A stretch of DNA of 64,000 nucleotides, from the NCBI RefSeq assembly GCF_022539665.2, contig NW_026712521.1, forward strand, positions 62,001-126,000, in the 5' to 3' direction. Below, in pieces: positions 24,412-34,859 of this stretch. How positions within the stretch are numbered: position 1 is the stretch's first letter; each line of letters starts with the position of its first letter. This DNA comes from Daphnia carinata. Taxonomy: Eukaryota; Arthropoda; Branchiopoda; Diplostraca; Daphniidae. The notes below the pieces were generated by a model. The model was not told the DNA's origin and did no database searches. It saw only the letters and a program-made list of their open reading frames with translations. The position numbers and the translations under genes are program-made.

Positions 24412-27400
24412 ATGGAACTGATACTATCACTCATCCAATTACTCACCATCATTCCATCCACATATCCCATCTATTCAACCGTATGCGACTGCAAGAACGT
24501 AAAGACCAGAGGAATTTTAGATATAGAGGCACCCTATTACTGCAATAACAAAGAATCAGATACAGCTCACTTACCCAGAATACCCACGTTGTACACTTTA
24601 AAAACGACACAGAAACCAGCAGCCTCTTGGAAAGGCTGGACCTGCAAACAATGGATAAAAACGAAGAAAATAACTGGGTCATTCTGGATCGGATCTTTCG
24701 ACACCATATATCTACAAGAAACTAAACTAATTTCCCCACTGGAATGCTGGAGAATGGTGAACGACAAGAAGTGTGGCGATAATAACATGCAGACCGGACC
24801 AGCAGGTCTGAGTTTCACAGCCACTCCGACAGGCGACGGGCAATGGTACGCCATAAAAACATATCACACCCTCAACTGTGTAGCAGAACAAATCACACTA
24901 CGTCAGGAAAAACAGGACGATCCAATTGAAAGCCCATTTGGACCATTAAATACTACCCAGCAGGAAGGACATTTCATTCAAAATCAAAACACAATAGTAT
25001 GGGGAGATAGGACAACAAATAATTCATATTCTCAAACCTTGATCAAATGAAGCGGTTATCTGGAACTTCCTAGAATGCCGGAACGCGAAAACACCAGCCG
25101 TTTTTACGACACCAATCGACAGATCGAGATTTCATTCTTCAACAAACCAGATCGGGACATAACACCACAAGGTTACAAAGTTGTGGGCGTACCGCTCACA
25201 TACCTAATCTTTCCAACCGAAACAACGAGAAAATTGTACGAGATGTTCAAAACAACTATACATACATGTATACAAAATACTCACCTAGACACATCGGTGT
25301 GCAAGGACTACGGGGAACTTCAGTTAACCAAACGGAAACGATCCATTCAGCAGGAAGTTACATTCCTGCCCAACAATCCTTTGGAAGACTCAGGAAAACG
25401 TCTGTACAGCATTTCGTACGCCTGGGGACCAATAAGAATGGGATATCAACAGTCAATCAGAATCAACGAAAAGGACCGAAGTATAAATTACAACGCCACG
25501 ATATACATAATATACAAACCTGAAGAAAGCGCTCAGTTAACCGCTCACTTTCGTCTCAAAAACGATGATCCACTTCCTCAAGGATCAGAATTCGAATACA
25601 TCGTTGACCAAACAATAAGAGTCCAGAACAGTGATATCTGTATCACGGAAGGAGAAGCAGGCCGACTAATTGTTGCCAAATGCTCAGAATTTTCAACACG
25701 GTGGATTCTCGATCAACAAAACTACCAATTAATTTCACAAGAATCGTATCTCTGTATTACACTAGGAACATACCAAGCTATCATATTGACAGAATGCAGA
25801 GATGATAAGAACAGCGTAACACAAAAATGGATCTTTGAAACTGTAAACACCAATCCAGACATCATAGAAAATTTCCCAGACACAACTTTAGCAGAAATGC
25901 AGGAAATTCAGCAAGAACAACGGAAGGCAATCACAACCACGATTAATTCACCGCTATTTGGAGGAATTTTAAAAACTAATCACGGTAGCGGAAATATAAT
26001 CTGGGACATGATTGCCTGGGGCCTATTGAAAAACGGAAAAACACCAAACGAAAAATGTCTAACACACCATGGAGTAAACAAGCAAATGACATTAGAAGAA
26101 TGTGACAAAGAGTGGCCACGATGTCAAGAAGAACTAAGAAAACTAGTAAGCAGCAACGATCCCTTAGTGCAATCACAAACAATGGTAGCCAACTGTAGCA
26201 AAGCAACAGAACGAGGACAAGCTTTCGAATACACATCTGACTTCACCATCAGACCGTTCAACACAAACACCTGTATCAAAGCCAATACGACAATGCTAGT
26301 ACTTCAAGAATGCGCTAACACCAGCTCAATCTGGGGTACATTCGAGCACACAGGACAGCTCATGGCAACAGATAGAACTGGACTACATTCACCCTCATCA
26401 GACAGGAAGTGCCTCACACAGAGAGTAGGACGGGTGACCCTGGGGCATTGTCACGGCTCCAGCCAAAAACAACACTTTAACTTTGAATATCGCAACCCAC
26501 ACCAAATACGAACTCTCTCAGCGGCAGCCATCATAGCACTGCACACTAAACAGCCATTGGACGGGAAAACACTCCCATCCATACCACCACTAATGAAAAG
26601 AGAGAACAACAACCAATCAGAAAACAGCAAACCTTTGGCCACTCCCCCTGCCACTCCCACAACAGAAAAATACACTACAACGACAAGCGCTACAACGACT
26701 ACAAAGCCCACAATAAAAACCACATTGGGAGCAACAGCAAAAACAACGGTAAAAAGCACTACGACAATTAAGCCAGTTACAAGCACAGCAGCCAACAAGC
26801 TCACCCTAACACAGAAAGTGACAACTAAACCCAGTATGACATCAACGTCAACAAAACCCACAACAACTACAAAACCAATAATCACGTCGACAAGCACTAG
26901 ACCCACCACTACTACTAGACCTACGACAACTGCTAAGATAACTTCAACTTCAACAACCACTACAACTACAAAACCTCCGACAACAACAACGCATCAACCA
27001 AGCTCAATAACGCCGAGCACAACAACAGTAAGCGAAAGTTCGACGACCCAACAGTCATCAACACATACAGACGGAATGACCCCTTTAGCAATAACGGAAA
27101 CAACGTCTACAACAGAAGAAACTCAAATCCAGGCTATCGAAGAAAGCAGTATTCGAAATTTACCGTTAGCCGATTCTTTGATAATTTCAATGGATCAGAA
27201 AGCTGAAGATACATCAAATAATGAAAATTTAGAAGCCGGTTTACCCAAAAACATTGAAGAATCCAACGACAAAATTAAATACGAAATAAGTAAAATGCAC
27301 GACCAATATAAGATAAGCATCGAAACTGAACACGAAAACAAGTTGGCAAAAGAAATTCGGGACGTTTATTGTCAACTATCAGCAATCAAAAGAACACAAG

Positions 27401-28419
27401 CAGTTATATTAGCCCAAACCAACGGAATTTTAGCAGCAGCAGCAGTAGGTTTACCAATCTGCACAAGACTACAAGGCTTCGGACAAGCAATGACACTTCA
27501 ACAATGCGAGGCAAAAAGAATTTTTATATCAACAAACGAAACCAAATGTGGATTTCAGCCGTTTTTTACTTACGAAGGAAAAAACTGTTCGATTGGAACA
27601 GCTGGGTGGTCAATTCATCCATATTCCGATTGTTTCTGGAAAACACCGTTGGTAAATTTAAATGGAAATCCACACACATGGGAACACAATTCTACAACAG
27701 GAGATTGGATACGCCAGAAACCTAGCATTCACATGCCTAATTTAGACCTCATTTCAGAATTTGAAGAACTCCATCTTAATGATTTCGACTTCGCGCTGAA
27801 AAGCCATCCAGCCCACAACACAATGGAAATGGAACAATTAAATATCCTGAATGACCTGGTAGGCAGAATGCAAGAAGGAAATTCCAATTCTGTTGGAGAT
27901 ATCGTTATGTCGGAACAACAAGATAATCAAATAGGTCACATGTATTCATGGTTTGACAAATTGAAAATAATATGCCTTTCAGCGATTGGATTTGTGCTAT
28001 TCCTCGTATGTCTACGGATCTTCATCATTTGTAACCCCATCTCAAAAATTAAAAAACATATCCGCCGAAACCGAAAGTTTACAAGCCGATACGATGTTGG
28101 CGTAGAGGAAGATCACGAACTCGCATCAATAATACCAGCACGAGAAACAAATTACCATTCAGACATCGCCATCGAACAACCATTCACAAGAACATCCGCA
28201 CCCGCACAGCTGTCAACTGAAAGGCAAGGCCAAACGCGCCCACCACGGCCAAGCGCGCCAAATTCATCAATCTATCCATCTATCGATGAAGCTGACACAC
28301 CTAAACGATGTACCGGAAAACATACCGCATGCACTTACGTCGTCGGATATGGCATGGTCTGGGAAGACCTATGTCGTTGCATACCAGAGACAGACAACAG
28401 TAGTTCAGCCAAAAAATAA
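24412..28419 (+). pseudogene. env: Env: chuvirus-like surface glycoprotein with lectin-like and mucin-like regions, one in-frame TGA
   Basis: A frame of about 1,335 codons. The N-terminus is hydrophobic (signal peptide, about residues 1-22), then a Cys-rich ectodomain (e.g. WKGWTCKQW). TGA at 25048-25050 breaks it; the rest has its own ATG at 25075 and gives 1,114 residues. In that part: a basic KRKRS furin-like site near residues 86-90; two ricin-B-like segments at about 171-257 (RWILDQ.., QKWIFE) and 384-472; a Thr/Ser/Pro mucin-like stretch at about 520-685; then a conserved-looking block with CGFQPFFTYEGKNCSIG, GWSIHPYSDCFW and EFEELHLNDFDFAL; a TM helix at about 964-986 and a tail of about 125 residues. 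The C-terminal block resembles jingchuvirus (chuvirus) glycoproteins as I recall them. That assignment needs a search. Confidence 0.75.
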
Positions 28420-28577
28420 AAGTCCCAAGGAAATTGAAATTAAAAATCCAATAATAAAAATCCACTAACAACTTAGACAATTCATAATAAAGTAGCACCC
28501 TCCCAACAAATAACGCATTTATCAGCATTTAAAAATCCAGCAATTAAGTTGATTATCATTTTTCCCTCAGCAAATCG
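28420..28577 (+). other. Non-coding stretch after env
   Basis: 158 bp, AT-rich, no reading frame. It contains an AATAAA at 28486-28491 about 87 nt before the A-rich tract. It looks like a 3' UTR. Confidence 0.4.
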
Positions 28578-28599
28578 AAAAAAAAAAAATAAAAAATGG

Positions 28600-28677
<78 letters not shown>
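28578..28677 (+). repeat. 100-nt A-rich tract inside the provirus
   Basis: Nearly pure A with three short interruptions (T, TGG, T), followed by a short T run. It is placed between env and the ankyrin ORF, not at the element end. Confidence 0.9.
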
Positions 28678-28681
<4 letters not shown>

Positions 28682-29289
28682 TTTTAAATACACAAAATAC
28701 CTAAAAAGCATACTTACAAATAATAGTAATCACTAAACCCGGGACGCTTATAGCCGAAATCACGTGGAGCCACGCAGAAATCTTGAAGGTCAGCCGAAAC
28801 ATATCAAAGAAGAGGCTTCGATCTTCTGCAATAAATCTGCTGAAAAGGCTAGCCGGGGTAGAAAAAATTGAGTCACTGAACGCCTGTAATGCCATATCGA
28901 CCTGTGCACGATACTGAAGAACGTACGCAAGTTTAAACACCTCCATTTAGACGAAATAGCGAGGCAACAAAGTGAACAGTATTCTACAAAGGAACGAAGA
29001 GAACTAACTCAAGGAAAAGGAATGTAAAAGCAAAAAAACCTAAAACTGGCAATGACTAAAAAGGGAATAAAAGAAGTTTTAAAAACAAATTCACCCTGCA
29101 GCAAACACACATGTCACAGCGACAAAACACGACGAAAAAGAATTCAACCCAACTCCAAGACAGAAAATGGAATATATTAAAATGCATGAAAACCAGTTAT
29201 CAAATTAATTAAATACAGAAAACAAAAACAAGGACGTACGGAAAAAGAAAGCAACATGACGAACTTCGAAAGATTTTGCATTTTGCAAA
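28678..29289. other. Segment between env and ankyrin ORF, with a minus-strand ORF
   Basis: No plus-strand gene is evident. The minus strand has an 81-codon ORF from ATG at 28946 to 28701 with a hydrophobic C-terminal segment (ISAISVPGLVITIIC) directly followed by a donor-like GTAAGT. It may be a remnant exon of something captured, or chance. The remainder is A-rich without motifs. Confidence 0.4.
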
Positions 29290-30677
29290 ATGAAAAATCT
29301 AAACTCTCCTCAGTATCGCAACAGCATTACTCCTACAAAGTTTCGCAAAAGCAAAGTGTATCATCAAATACCATTAAATCATCTCAAAATGGCAAACTAT
29401 TACATCAAAGTTTACGACTATGAAGGTACCATCATCCCCAGGAGGATAGAAAAATTATACAAACCAATAACTGTCAACAACACCGACAGCGAGGATAATC
29501 AACATGAGTACAGAGAAAAGGAGAGTGCGAAAAATGCGGGTGATAACGAACAATTAGTGCAATTCATAGGATGGAACGGCATAGAAACAGAGAAGAACAA
29601 CTGTTTCATAAATGAAGAAAAAGTGAATAACAACAGTGAATCAAGTGAAAATGAGAACGAAGGGTTAACGGCGTATAGTGGAACGGAACCCGATTTTGAA
29701 AGTGACTACAGTGTTGAGTTCACAAAAGGATACGACAGCGACAACTATCTTCAATGTGAACCAGCGGAAAAACGCAACAAGCCAGACGACCAACAGAAAG
29801 AAACGGAAGCGTGTAAAAACTGTCGGTTAAAAACGATAGCATCGATTTCGGCGGCCCGAGCAGAAAAAATTCAGCTACGAAGACAAGCCATAATAGACCT
29901 AGAAGACGGAAAACTTTCATTATCGATGATGGAAGCTCCACTATGGGTAATTAGAAAGTGCATCCAAAATAAGATACAAGTACAACAAGGTTGGCCAAGA
30001 CAAAAGATGGCCACGTTTCTCAACGAGAGATACGAGGCAGAACAAACGCTTCTCCATACAAGCGTAAGAAGAAGTAGGTACGACGTTACAGACCTCCTTC
30101 TATCCTTCGGAGCGAACCCGGAAATACTTTACCGCGGAAAGACAATCGCTCATACCGCAGTAGCTATAAACGATCTACTATTACTACGAATTCTAAAACA
30201 CCACAACTGCGAATTTACAGCCCGAAACGGTAATGGAGAAACCCCATTAATGTTGGCAATTGTATACGAAAACCAAGAGTGCGCAAAGTTAATATGGTCG
30301 CCAACTAATATCAACATTGACACACATCAGAGCAAAACCGTTTTGCATTATCTAGCCGAGTATGGTCTTGAAGACCTGGTCCTCAAATTTGTGCAAAAAG
30401 AATCATCAACATCAACCAACAAGATGATTCAGGTGACACTGCTTTACATGTAGCAGTAGGATTCAATCGAATTGACATGATTGAAATATTACTGCTACAT
30501 GGAGCAGACGCACGGATAAAAGACTCCCACGGACACACAGCACGAGCAAACCATGCAGTAAAAGAGCGCAAGCCATTTTTGAAAAATGGGAACAAAATCA
30601 TAACGGTAAATCCCTGCTTAAAACTAGAAGAAAAGAACACCAACAATACAGCCGCGAGGGAAATGAAAAAAACATAA
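29290..30677 (+). pseudogene. Ankyrin-repeat protein encoded by the provirus, frameshifted
   Basis: An extra ORF between env and the 3' LTR. ATGs at 29290 and 29389 are in frame; the second has the better context (AAAATGG). The first 160-170 residues are acidic and rich in S, E and N, then comes CKNCR and a helical segment. Ankyrin repeats begin near residue 249 with recognisable cores (TLLHTSVRRSRYDVTDLLLS, GETPLMLAIVYENQECAKLI, TVLHYLAEYGLEDLVLKF). At about 30395-30420 the frame changes by one, near an A5 run, and the next repeat continues in the other frame (GDTALHVAV, IEILLLHGADARIKD) up to 30677. Ankyrin proteins bind other proteins; IkB-like viral examples interfere with NF-kB. No target can be read from sequence. 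The repeat pattern is clear, but function and host or viral origin are unknown. Confidence 0.8.
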
Positions 30678-30961
30678 TCAACATCGCCGAAATACCGGGC
30701 ATAAAGAAAAGCAAGAACAAAAGGAAGAAAGAAAGAAGAAGTTATACCAACAACCTTAGTAAAACCACATACAATTCGTTTTCTTAATTTTTAGGTGAAG
30801 GAACCAGTTTATTCAACCATAGCCATCATTTGTATTCATAGTAGCAACTGTAGCCGGTGACGGAAAAAGAAAAAGGACAACAAAATTTAATAAAAGTCTT
30901 GGGTGAAGGAACCAGCCTTATTATTCATCATTATACAATTGGAGGACCAATTCTTCTTATC
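30678..30961 (+). other. Non-coding segment before the polypurine tract
   Basis: A-rich, no convincing gene. It holds two copies of GGTGAAGGAACCAG (30794 and 30902); the first follows a pyrimidine-rich TTTTCTTAATTTTTAG that resembles a splice acceptor. ACAATTGGAGG near 30938 repeats 11 nt of the LTR/PBS junction. Confidence 0.4.
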
Positions 30962-30976
30962 GAAGAGGGGGAGGAA
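30962..30976 (+). other. Polypurine tract
   Basis: GAAGAGGGGGAGGAA directly before the 3' LTR; the plus-strand primer site. Confidence 0.85.
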
Positions 30977-31177
30977 TGTAACGAGCCCAAAGGCTATCCG
31001 AAGACAGCCACACCCTTTACATCCCTCAAGCGTTTCACAAGTGAAAATGAACGTATCCCCTCCAATTTTACCTTCAATATGTGTGTTAGTTAGTAGTATA
31101 AATACAGCATGTTTGTACCTTGTAATTTGGAATTCTTACGACGATTCACTGTAATACACGAGGTTTGAAACTTTACA
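30977..31177 (+). repeat. 3' LTR (201 bp)
   Basis: Pairs with 17539-17739: four substitutions, equal length. TATAAATA at 31097-31104. Followed by the target duplication AATG and then satellite. Confidence 0.95.
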
Positions 31178-31181
31178 AATG
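31178..31181. repeat. Target-site duplication AATG (right)
   Basis: Matches 17535-17538; the satellite resumes in register as AATGTGAATATAG. Confidence 0.85.
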
Positions 31182-33042
31182 TGAATATAGTGTGATACAT
31201 TTAGTTGGTCAAATGTGAATATAGTGTTATAGAATTAGTTTCATGATCTACATTCAAACAGTATCAAATATACGTGAATTCAATGTAAATATAGTGTTAT
31301 AGAATGAGTTTCATGATCTACATACAAGCAGCATCAAATATACCTGTATTCAACGTCAATATAGTGTTATAGAATCAGTTTCATGATCTAGATTCACACA
31401 GCATCAAATATACATGTATTCAATTTGAATATAGTGTTATAGAATCAGTTTCATGATCTACATCGAAACAGCATCAAATATACGTGTAATCAATTTGAAT
31501 ATAGTGTTATACAGTTTATTTCAATTATCTACATTCAAACAGCATCAAATATACGTGTATTCAAAGTGAATATAGTGTGATAAAGTGAGATTCAATATCT
31601 ACAATCTAACAACATCAAATATACGTGTATTCAATGTAAATATAGTGCTATAGAATCAGTTTCATGATCTACATTCAAACAGCATCAAATATACGTGTAT
31701 TTAATGTGAATATAGTGTGATACAGTGAGTTTCAATATCTACATTCAAACGGCATCAAATATACGTGTATTCAATGTGAATATAGTGTTATAGAATCAGT
31801 TTCATGATCTACATTCAAACAGCATCAAATATATGTGTATTCAATGTGAATATAGTTTGATACGGTGAGTTTCAATATCTACATTCAAACAGCATCAAAT
31901 ATACGTGTATTCAATGTGAATTTAGTGTGATACAGTGAGTTTCAATATCTACATTGAAACAGCATCAAATATACGTGTATTCAAGGTGAATATAGTGTTA
32001 TAGAATCAGTTGCATCATCTACATTCAAACAGCATCAAATATACGTGTATTCAAGGTGAATATAGTGTTATAGAATTAGTTTCATGATCTACATTCAAAC
32101 AGCATCAAATATACGTGAATTCAATGTAAATATAGTGTTATAGAATGAGTTTCATGATCTACATACAAGCAGCATCAAATATACCTGTATTCAACGTCAA
32201 TATAGTGTTATAGAATCAGTTTCATGATCTAGATTCACACAGCATCAAATATACATGTATTCAATTTGAATATAGTGTTATAGAATCAGTTTCATGATCT
32301 ACATCGAAATAGCATCAAATATACGTGTAATCAATTTGAATATAGTGTTATACATCAGTTTCATTATCTACATTCAAACAGCATCAAATATACGTGTATT
32401 CAATGTGAATATAGTGTGATACATTTAGTATCAATATCTACATTCAAACAGCATCAAATATACGTGTATTCAAAGTGAATATAGTGTGATAAAGTGAGAT
32501 TCAATATCTACAATCTAACAACATCAAATATACGTGTATTCAATGTAAATATAGTGCTATAGAATCAGTTTCATGATCTACATTCAAACAGCATCAAATA
32601 TACGTGTATTTAATGTGAATATAGTGTGATACAGTGAGTTTCAATATCTACATTCAAACAGCATCAAATATACGTGTATTCAATGTGAATATAGTGTTAT
32701 AGAATCAGTTTCATGATCTACATTCAAACAGCATCAAATATATGTGTATTCAATGTGAATATAGTTTGATACGGTGAGTTTCAATATCTACATTCAAACA
32801 GCATCAAATATACGTGTATTCAATGTGAATATATTGTTATAGAATCAGTTTCATTATCTATATTCAAACAGCATCAAATATACGTGTATTCAATGTGAAT
32901 ATAGTGTTATTGAATCAGTTTCATGATCTACATTCAAACAGTATGAAATATACGTGTATTCAATGTGAATATAGTATGATACAGTGAGTTTCATGATCTA
33001 CATTCAAACAACATCAAATATACGTGTACTCAATGTGAATAT
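31178..33042. repeat. Satellite array 2, diverged, with a 12-13-mer higher-order duplication
   Basis: About 26 diverged monomers of the same 70-bp family. The first unit after the provirus has lost about 39 bp. A run of distinctive monomers (e.g. CTAGATTCACACAGC, ACATACAAGCAGC, CAATCTAACAACATC) occurs at about 31240-31980 and again at about 32079-32890. The offset is near 841 bp at the left and 909 bp at the right, so one extra monomer entered the second copy. The array ends at the BEL LTR. Confidence 0.9.
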
Positions 33043-33349
33043 TGTTGGGAATATATTAGATTCCCAACAGCAGACGACGCGGTCTGGACGCCGCACGAGG
33101 CTGCCCAGCCGTTTTAACGCTTTTGAATTGGGTGGTCCTCGATAGAGGGCCACCATTGTACATTTTCTTGTATGTAAGACCTGCCCTAGGCCGATTGGCC
33201 GTCTCGCAAGAGAGGGCAAGGGGCAGTCAGTCACAAAATACATCTCCTACGGTTGACAACAAGTTTCACCAGTGCCTCCCGTGTGTTTCAATTCTTCAAC
33301 TTCAATTTGTTAAAGGTAAAGTCAGAGCACGGGCTGACTATTCCCTTCA
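33043..33349 (+). repeat. 5' LTR of the BEL/Pao element (307 bp)
   Basis: Opens with a perfect 9-bp inverted repeat (TGTTGGGAA / TTCCCAACA, 9-nt loop, 33043-33069). No TATA; an arthropod-type initiator TCAGTC at 33227-33232 is conserved in the 3' LTR. Close to the 3' LTR in its first 190 bp and far less so in the last 110 bp. Confidence 0.92.
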
Positions 33350-33365
33350 TGGTCCTTCGTAACCG
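33350..33365 (+). other. Primer binding site, tRNA-Tyr type
   Basis: TGGTCCTTCGTAACCG immediately after the LTR. Its complement ends ..CGAAGGA-CCA, which fits the 3' end of eukaryotic tRNA-Tyr. The assignment is by recall. Confidence 0.6.
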
Positions 33366-33846
33366 TTTAAGTATTCTTAATCTAAGTTAAAAATTTCTTA
33401 CTTTAAGTATTTACTTGTTGTGTTCTGTGGGGGAGTTTTTCTGGGCTCACCCCTTTTAGTCCCTAGACACCGCGTGGGAATTTTCCTGTTTTGAACACGT
33501 GTTCAAGTTGCCACCGTGTGAAGTTTTTTTCTCACCACGTGTGGAGTGTGTAGGCACCTAAGAAACCTTTTGTTCCCTCTTGCCTGTCAACTGTTAGGGC
33601 AAACACGTGGTCGGTGGCCATTAATTGGTCGTCCTTTTTTCGGATTTTGAATTTCTTGGTTAATTTTTTTTTCTCTTTCTCCCTTTGAGAAACGTTTTGC
33701 TCTTTTTCCTTAAAAGGTAAGGTTAGGGTTAAGTTGGAGAAAAAATTTTTTTCTCTCTTTTTTCTCTCCTTTTACTTTTTTTGGAATACCCTCTTTTTGG
33801 ATGATATTTATATCCTCCACTACTACTCTTTTCTTCTCCGCTTTAG
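33366..33846 (+). other. BEL leader, T-rich part
   Basis: No gene. It contains donor-like AAAAG|GTAAGG at about 33717 and several T runs. Antisense frames here are not supported. Confidence 0.5.
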
Positions 33847-34744
33847 CGGAGCACCGGTAAGGTCTCCAACACCACTTCAAGAATTCGTGACGCCGAGAAG
33901 ATAAAAAGGGCAAAGAGGAGGGCCGAGGGATTGGAGAGGCCGTGGACGGTTCCACAACAGCCGAGGCAATTTAGGAACACCCCGGAAGGAAGGCGGCAAA
34001 TTAGTCTCTTCAACCGTCTTGCAGCAGCCGCACCCGAAACTGAACAAGCTGCCTCACCGCTGAACTCCATACTCCCGATAGTCATCCGTCACATGCCCTT
34101 AGCGGCCATTAAAGAAGCGCTCGAGCCGAAGTATTGCGGAGACATCAGATACCGCCCGGTCAGCCAAGTGGTGAGTGGAGAGAGAAGAGGAGGGTGCCAT
34201 CGCTTTACCAACCCCAAGTGAAGCGACCCCAATTGCACCACGCGGACGTGGTTGGCGACTCCTCTCCACATCTACTAGCCAGAGCGAGGAGCCCCAAGTC
34301 GGAGCAATAGCCGCAAGTGGAGTTGATCGACCAATCTCTCCAGTCGCCAGTGTTCCTGAGCAGCCCAAAATCGAACTTGGTAGAGCACGCAGTCGTGGTG
34401 GACAAAGTTTCACTGTTTTCAACCACCTCGAGCCATTTGATCAGCTGTTACCCACCCAAGGCGGGGGGCGTAGCAACGCGTTGCTGACTAAACTTGCACG
34501 TTACAAGTCAGGGCCAGGTAGCACACGTGGACGCGGTCGGCCATTACCCAAGGAGAACCCTCTGGATGCTCCAATCCAAGATCCAACCCCGGTGTTGGCA
34601 CCAGCCAGAGTAGTGGAGGCGCAGCTAGAGAAGAGCAAGAAGAAGACGAAGACATCCTGCGGATTGATGCCGATCCAAGGGATCTTATTGATCTTTATAA
34701 AAAATTGTAATTCCCCATGTTACAATAAAATAATTGATCACTAA
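33847..34744 (+). pseudogene. Accessory leader ORF of the BEL element, frameshifted, no recognised domain
   Basis: A frame without ATG is open from 33847 to 34221 (basic start AEKIKRAKRRAEG, then Ala/Pro-rich). A second frame runs 34175-34744 and contains RGRG-type and GRGRPLPKE basic patches. The two overlap at a purine-rich GAGAGAGAAGAGGAGG stretch and read as parts of one protein split by a one-base change there. A donor-like GTGAGT at 34171 offers splicing as an alternative. The first frame lacks its own ATG, so it may be entered by splicing from upstream. The GC-rich coding-like composition differs from the T-rich DNA around it. I do not recognise a family. Confidence 0.45.
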
Positions 34745-34859
34745 CCCTTTTTTCACTTACTTCAACTAGGAGAAAACGGTTCAACCGTACTCCACAAAAA
34801 AAAAAACCTTCTTACATTTTTTTGGAGTTGGGCTCAAAACCTAAACTCCCACTAACTAT
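34745..34859 (+). other. Short AT-rich spacer in the BEL leader
   Basis: T/A runs; nothing recognised. Confidence 0.4.

Larger units (their letters stand above)
17539..31177 (+). mobile_element. Full-length Gypsy/errantivirus-like provirus with env and ankyrin ORF (13,639 bp)
   Basis: Two 201-bp LTRs with TGTAA/TTACA ends, PBS 2 nt after the 5' LTR, polypurine tract abutting the 3' LTR and a 4-bp target duplication AATG on both sides define a complete insertion into satellite. Gene order is gag, pol, env, ankyrin-repeat ORF, all on the plus strand. At 13.6 kb it is nearly twice the length of Drosophila gypsy; the excess comes from the coiled-coil gag extension, the roughly 1,300-codon env and the segment after env. 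Six lesions disable it: gag TAG at 19134, pol TAA at 21296, pol frameshift near 21552, pol TAG at 23437, env TGA at 25048, ankyrin frameshift near 30395-30420. The LTRs differ at 4 of 201 sites. Confidence 0.93.

Noticed and set aside
26451-26960. Minus-strand 169-codon Val-rich frame
   Set aside because: Antisense of the Thr-rich ACA/ACT repeat in env; no independent evidence.
33004-33243. Minus-strand frame repeated in both BEL LTRs (also 41730-42005)
   Set aside because: It is repeated only because the LTR is repeated; it is the antisense of the pol C-terminus and LTR, with no domain.
33715-33732. Telomere-like GGTTAGGGTT
   Set aside because: A single occurrence in a T-rich leader, not an array.
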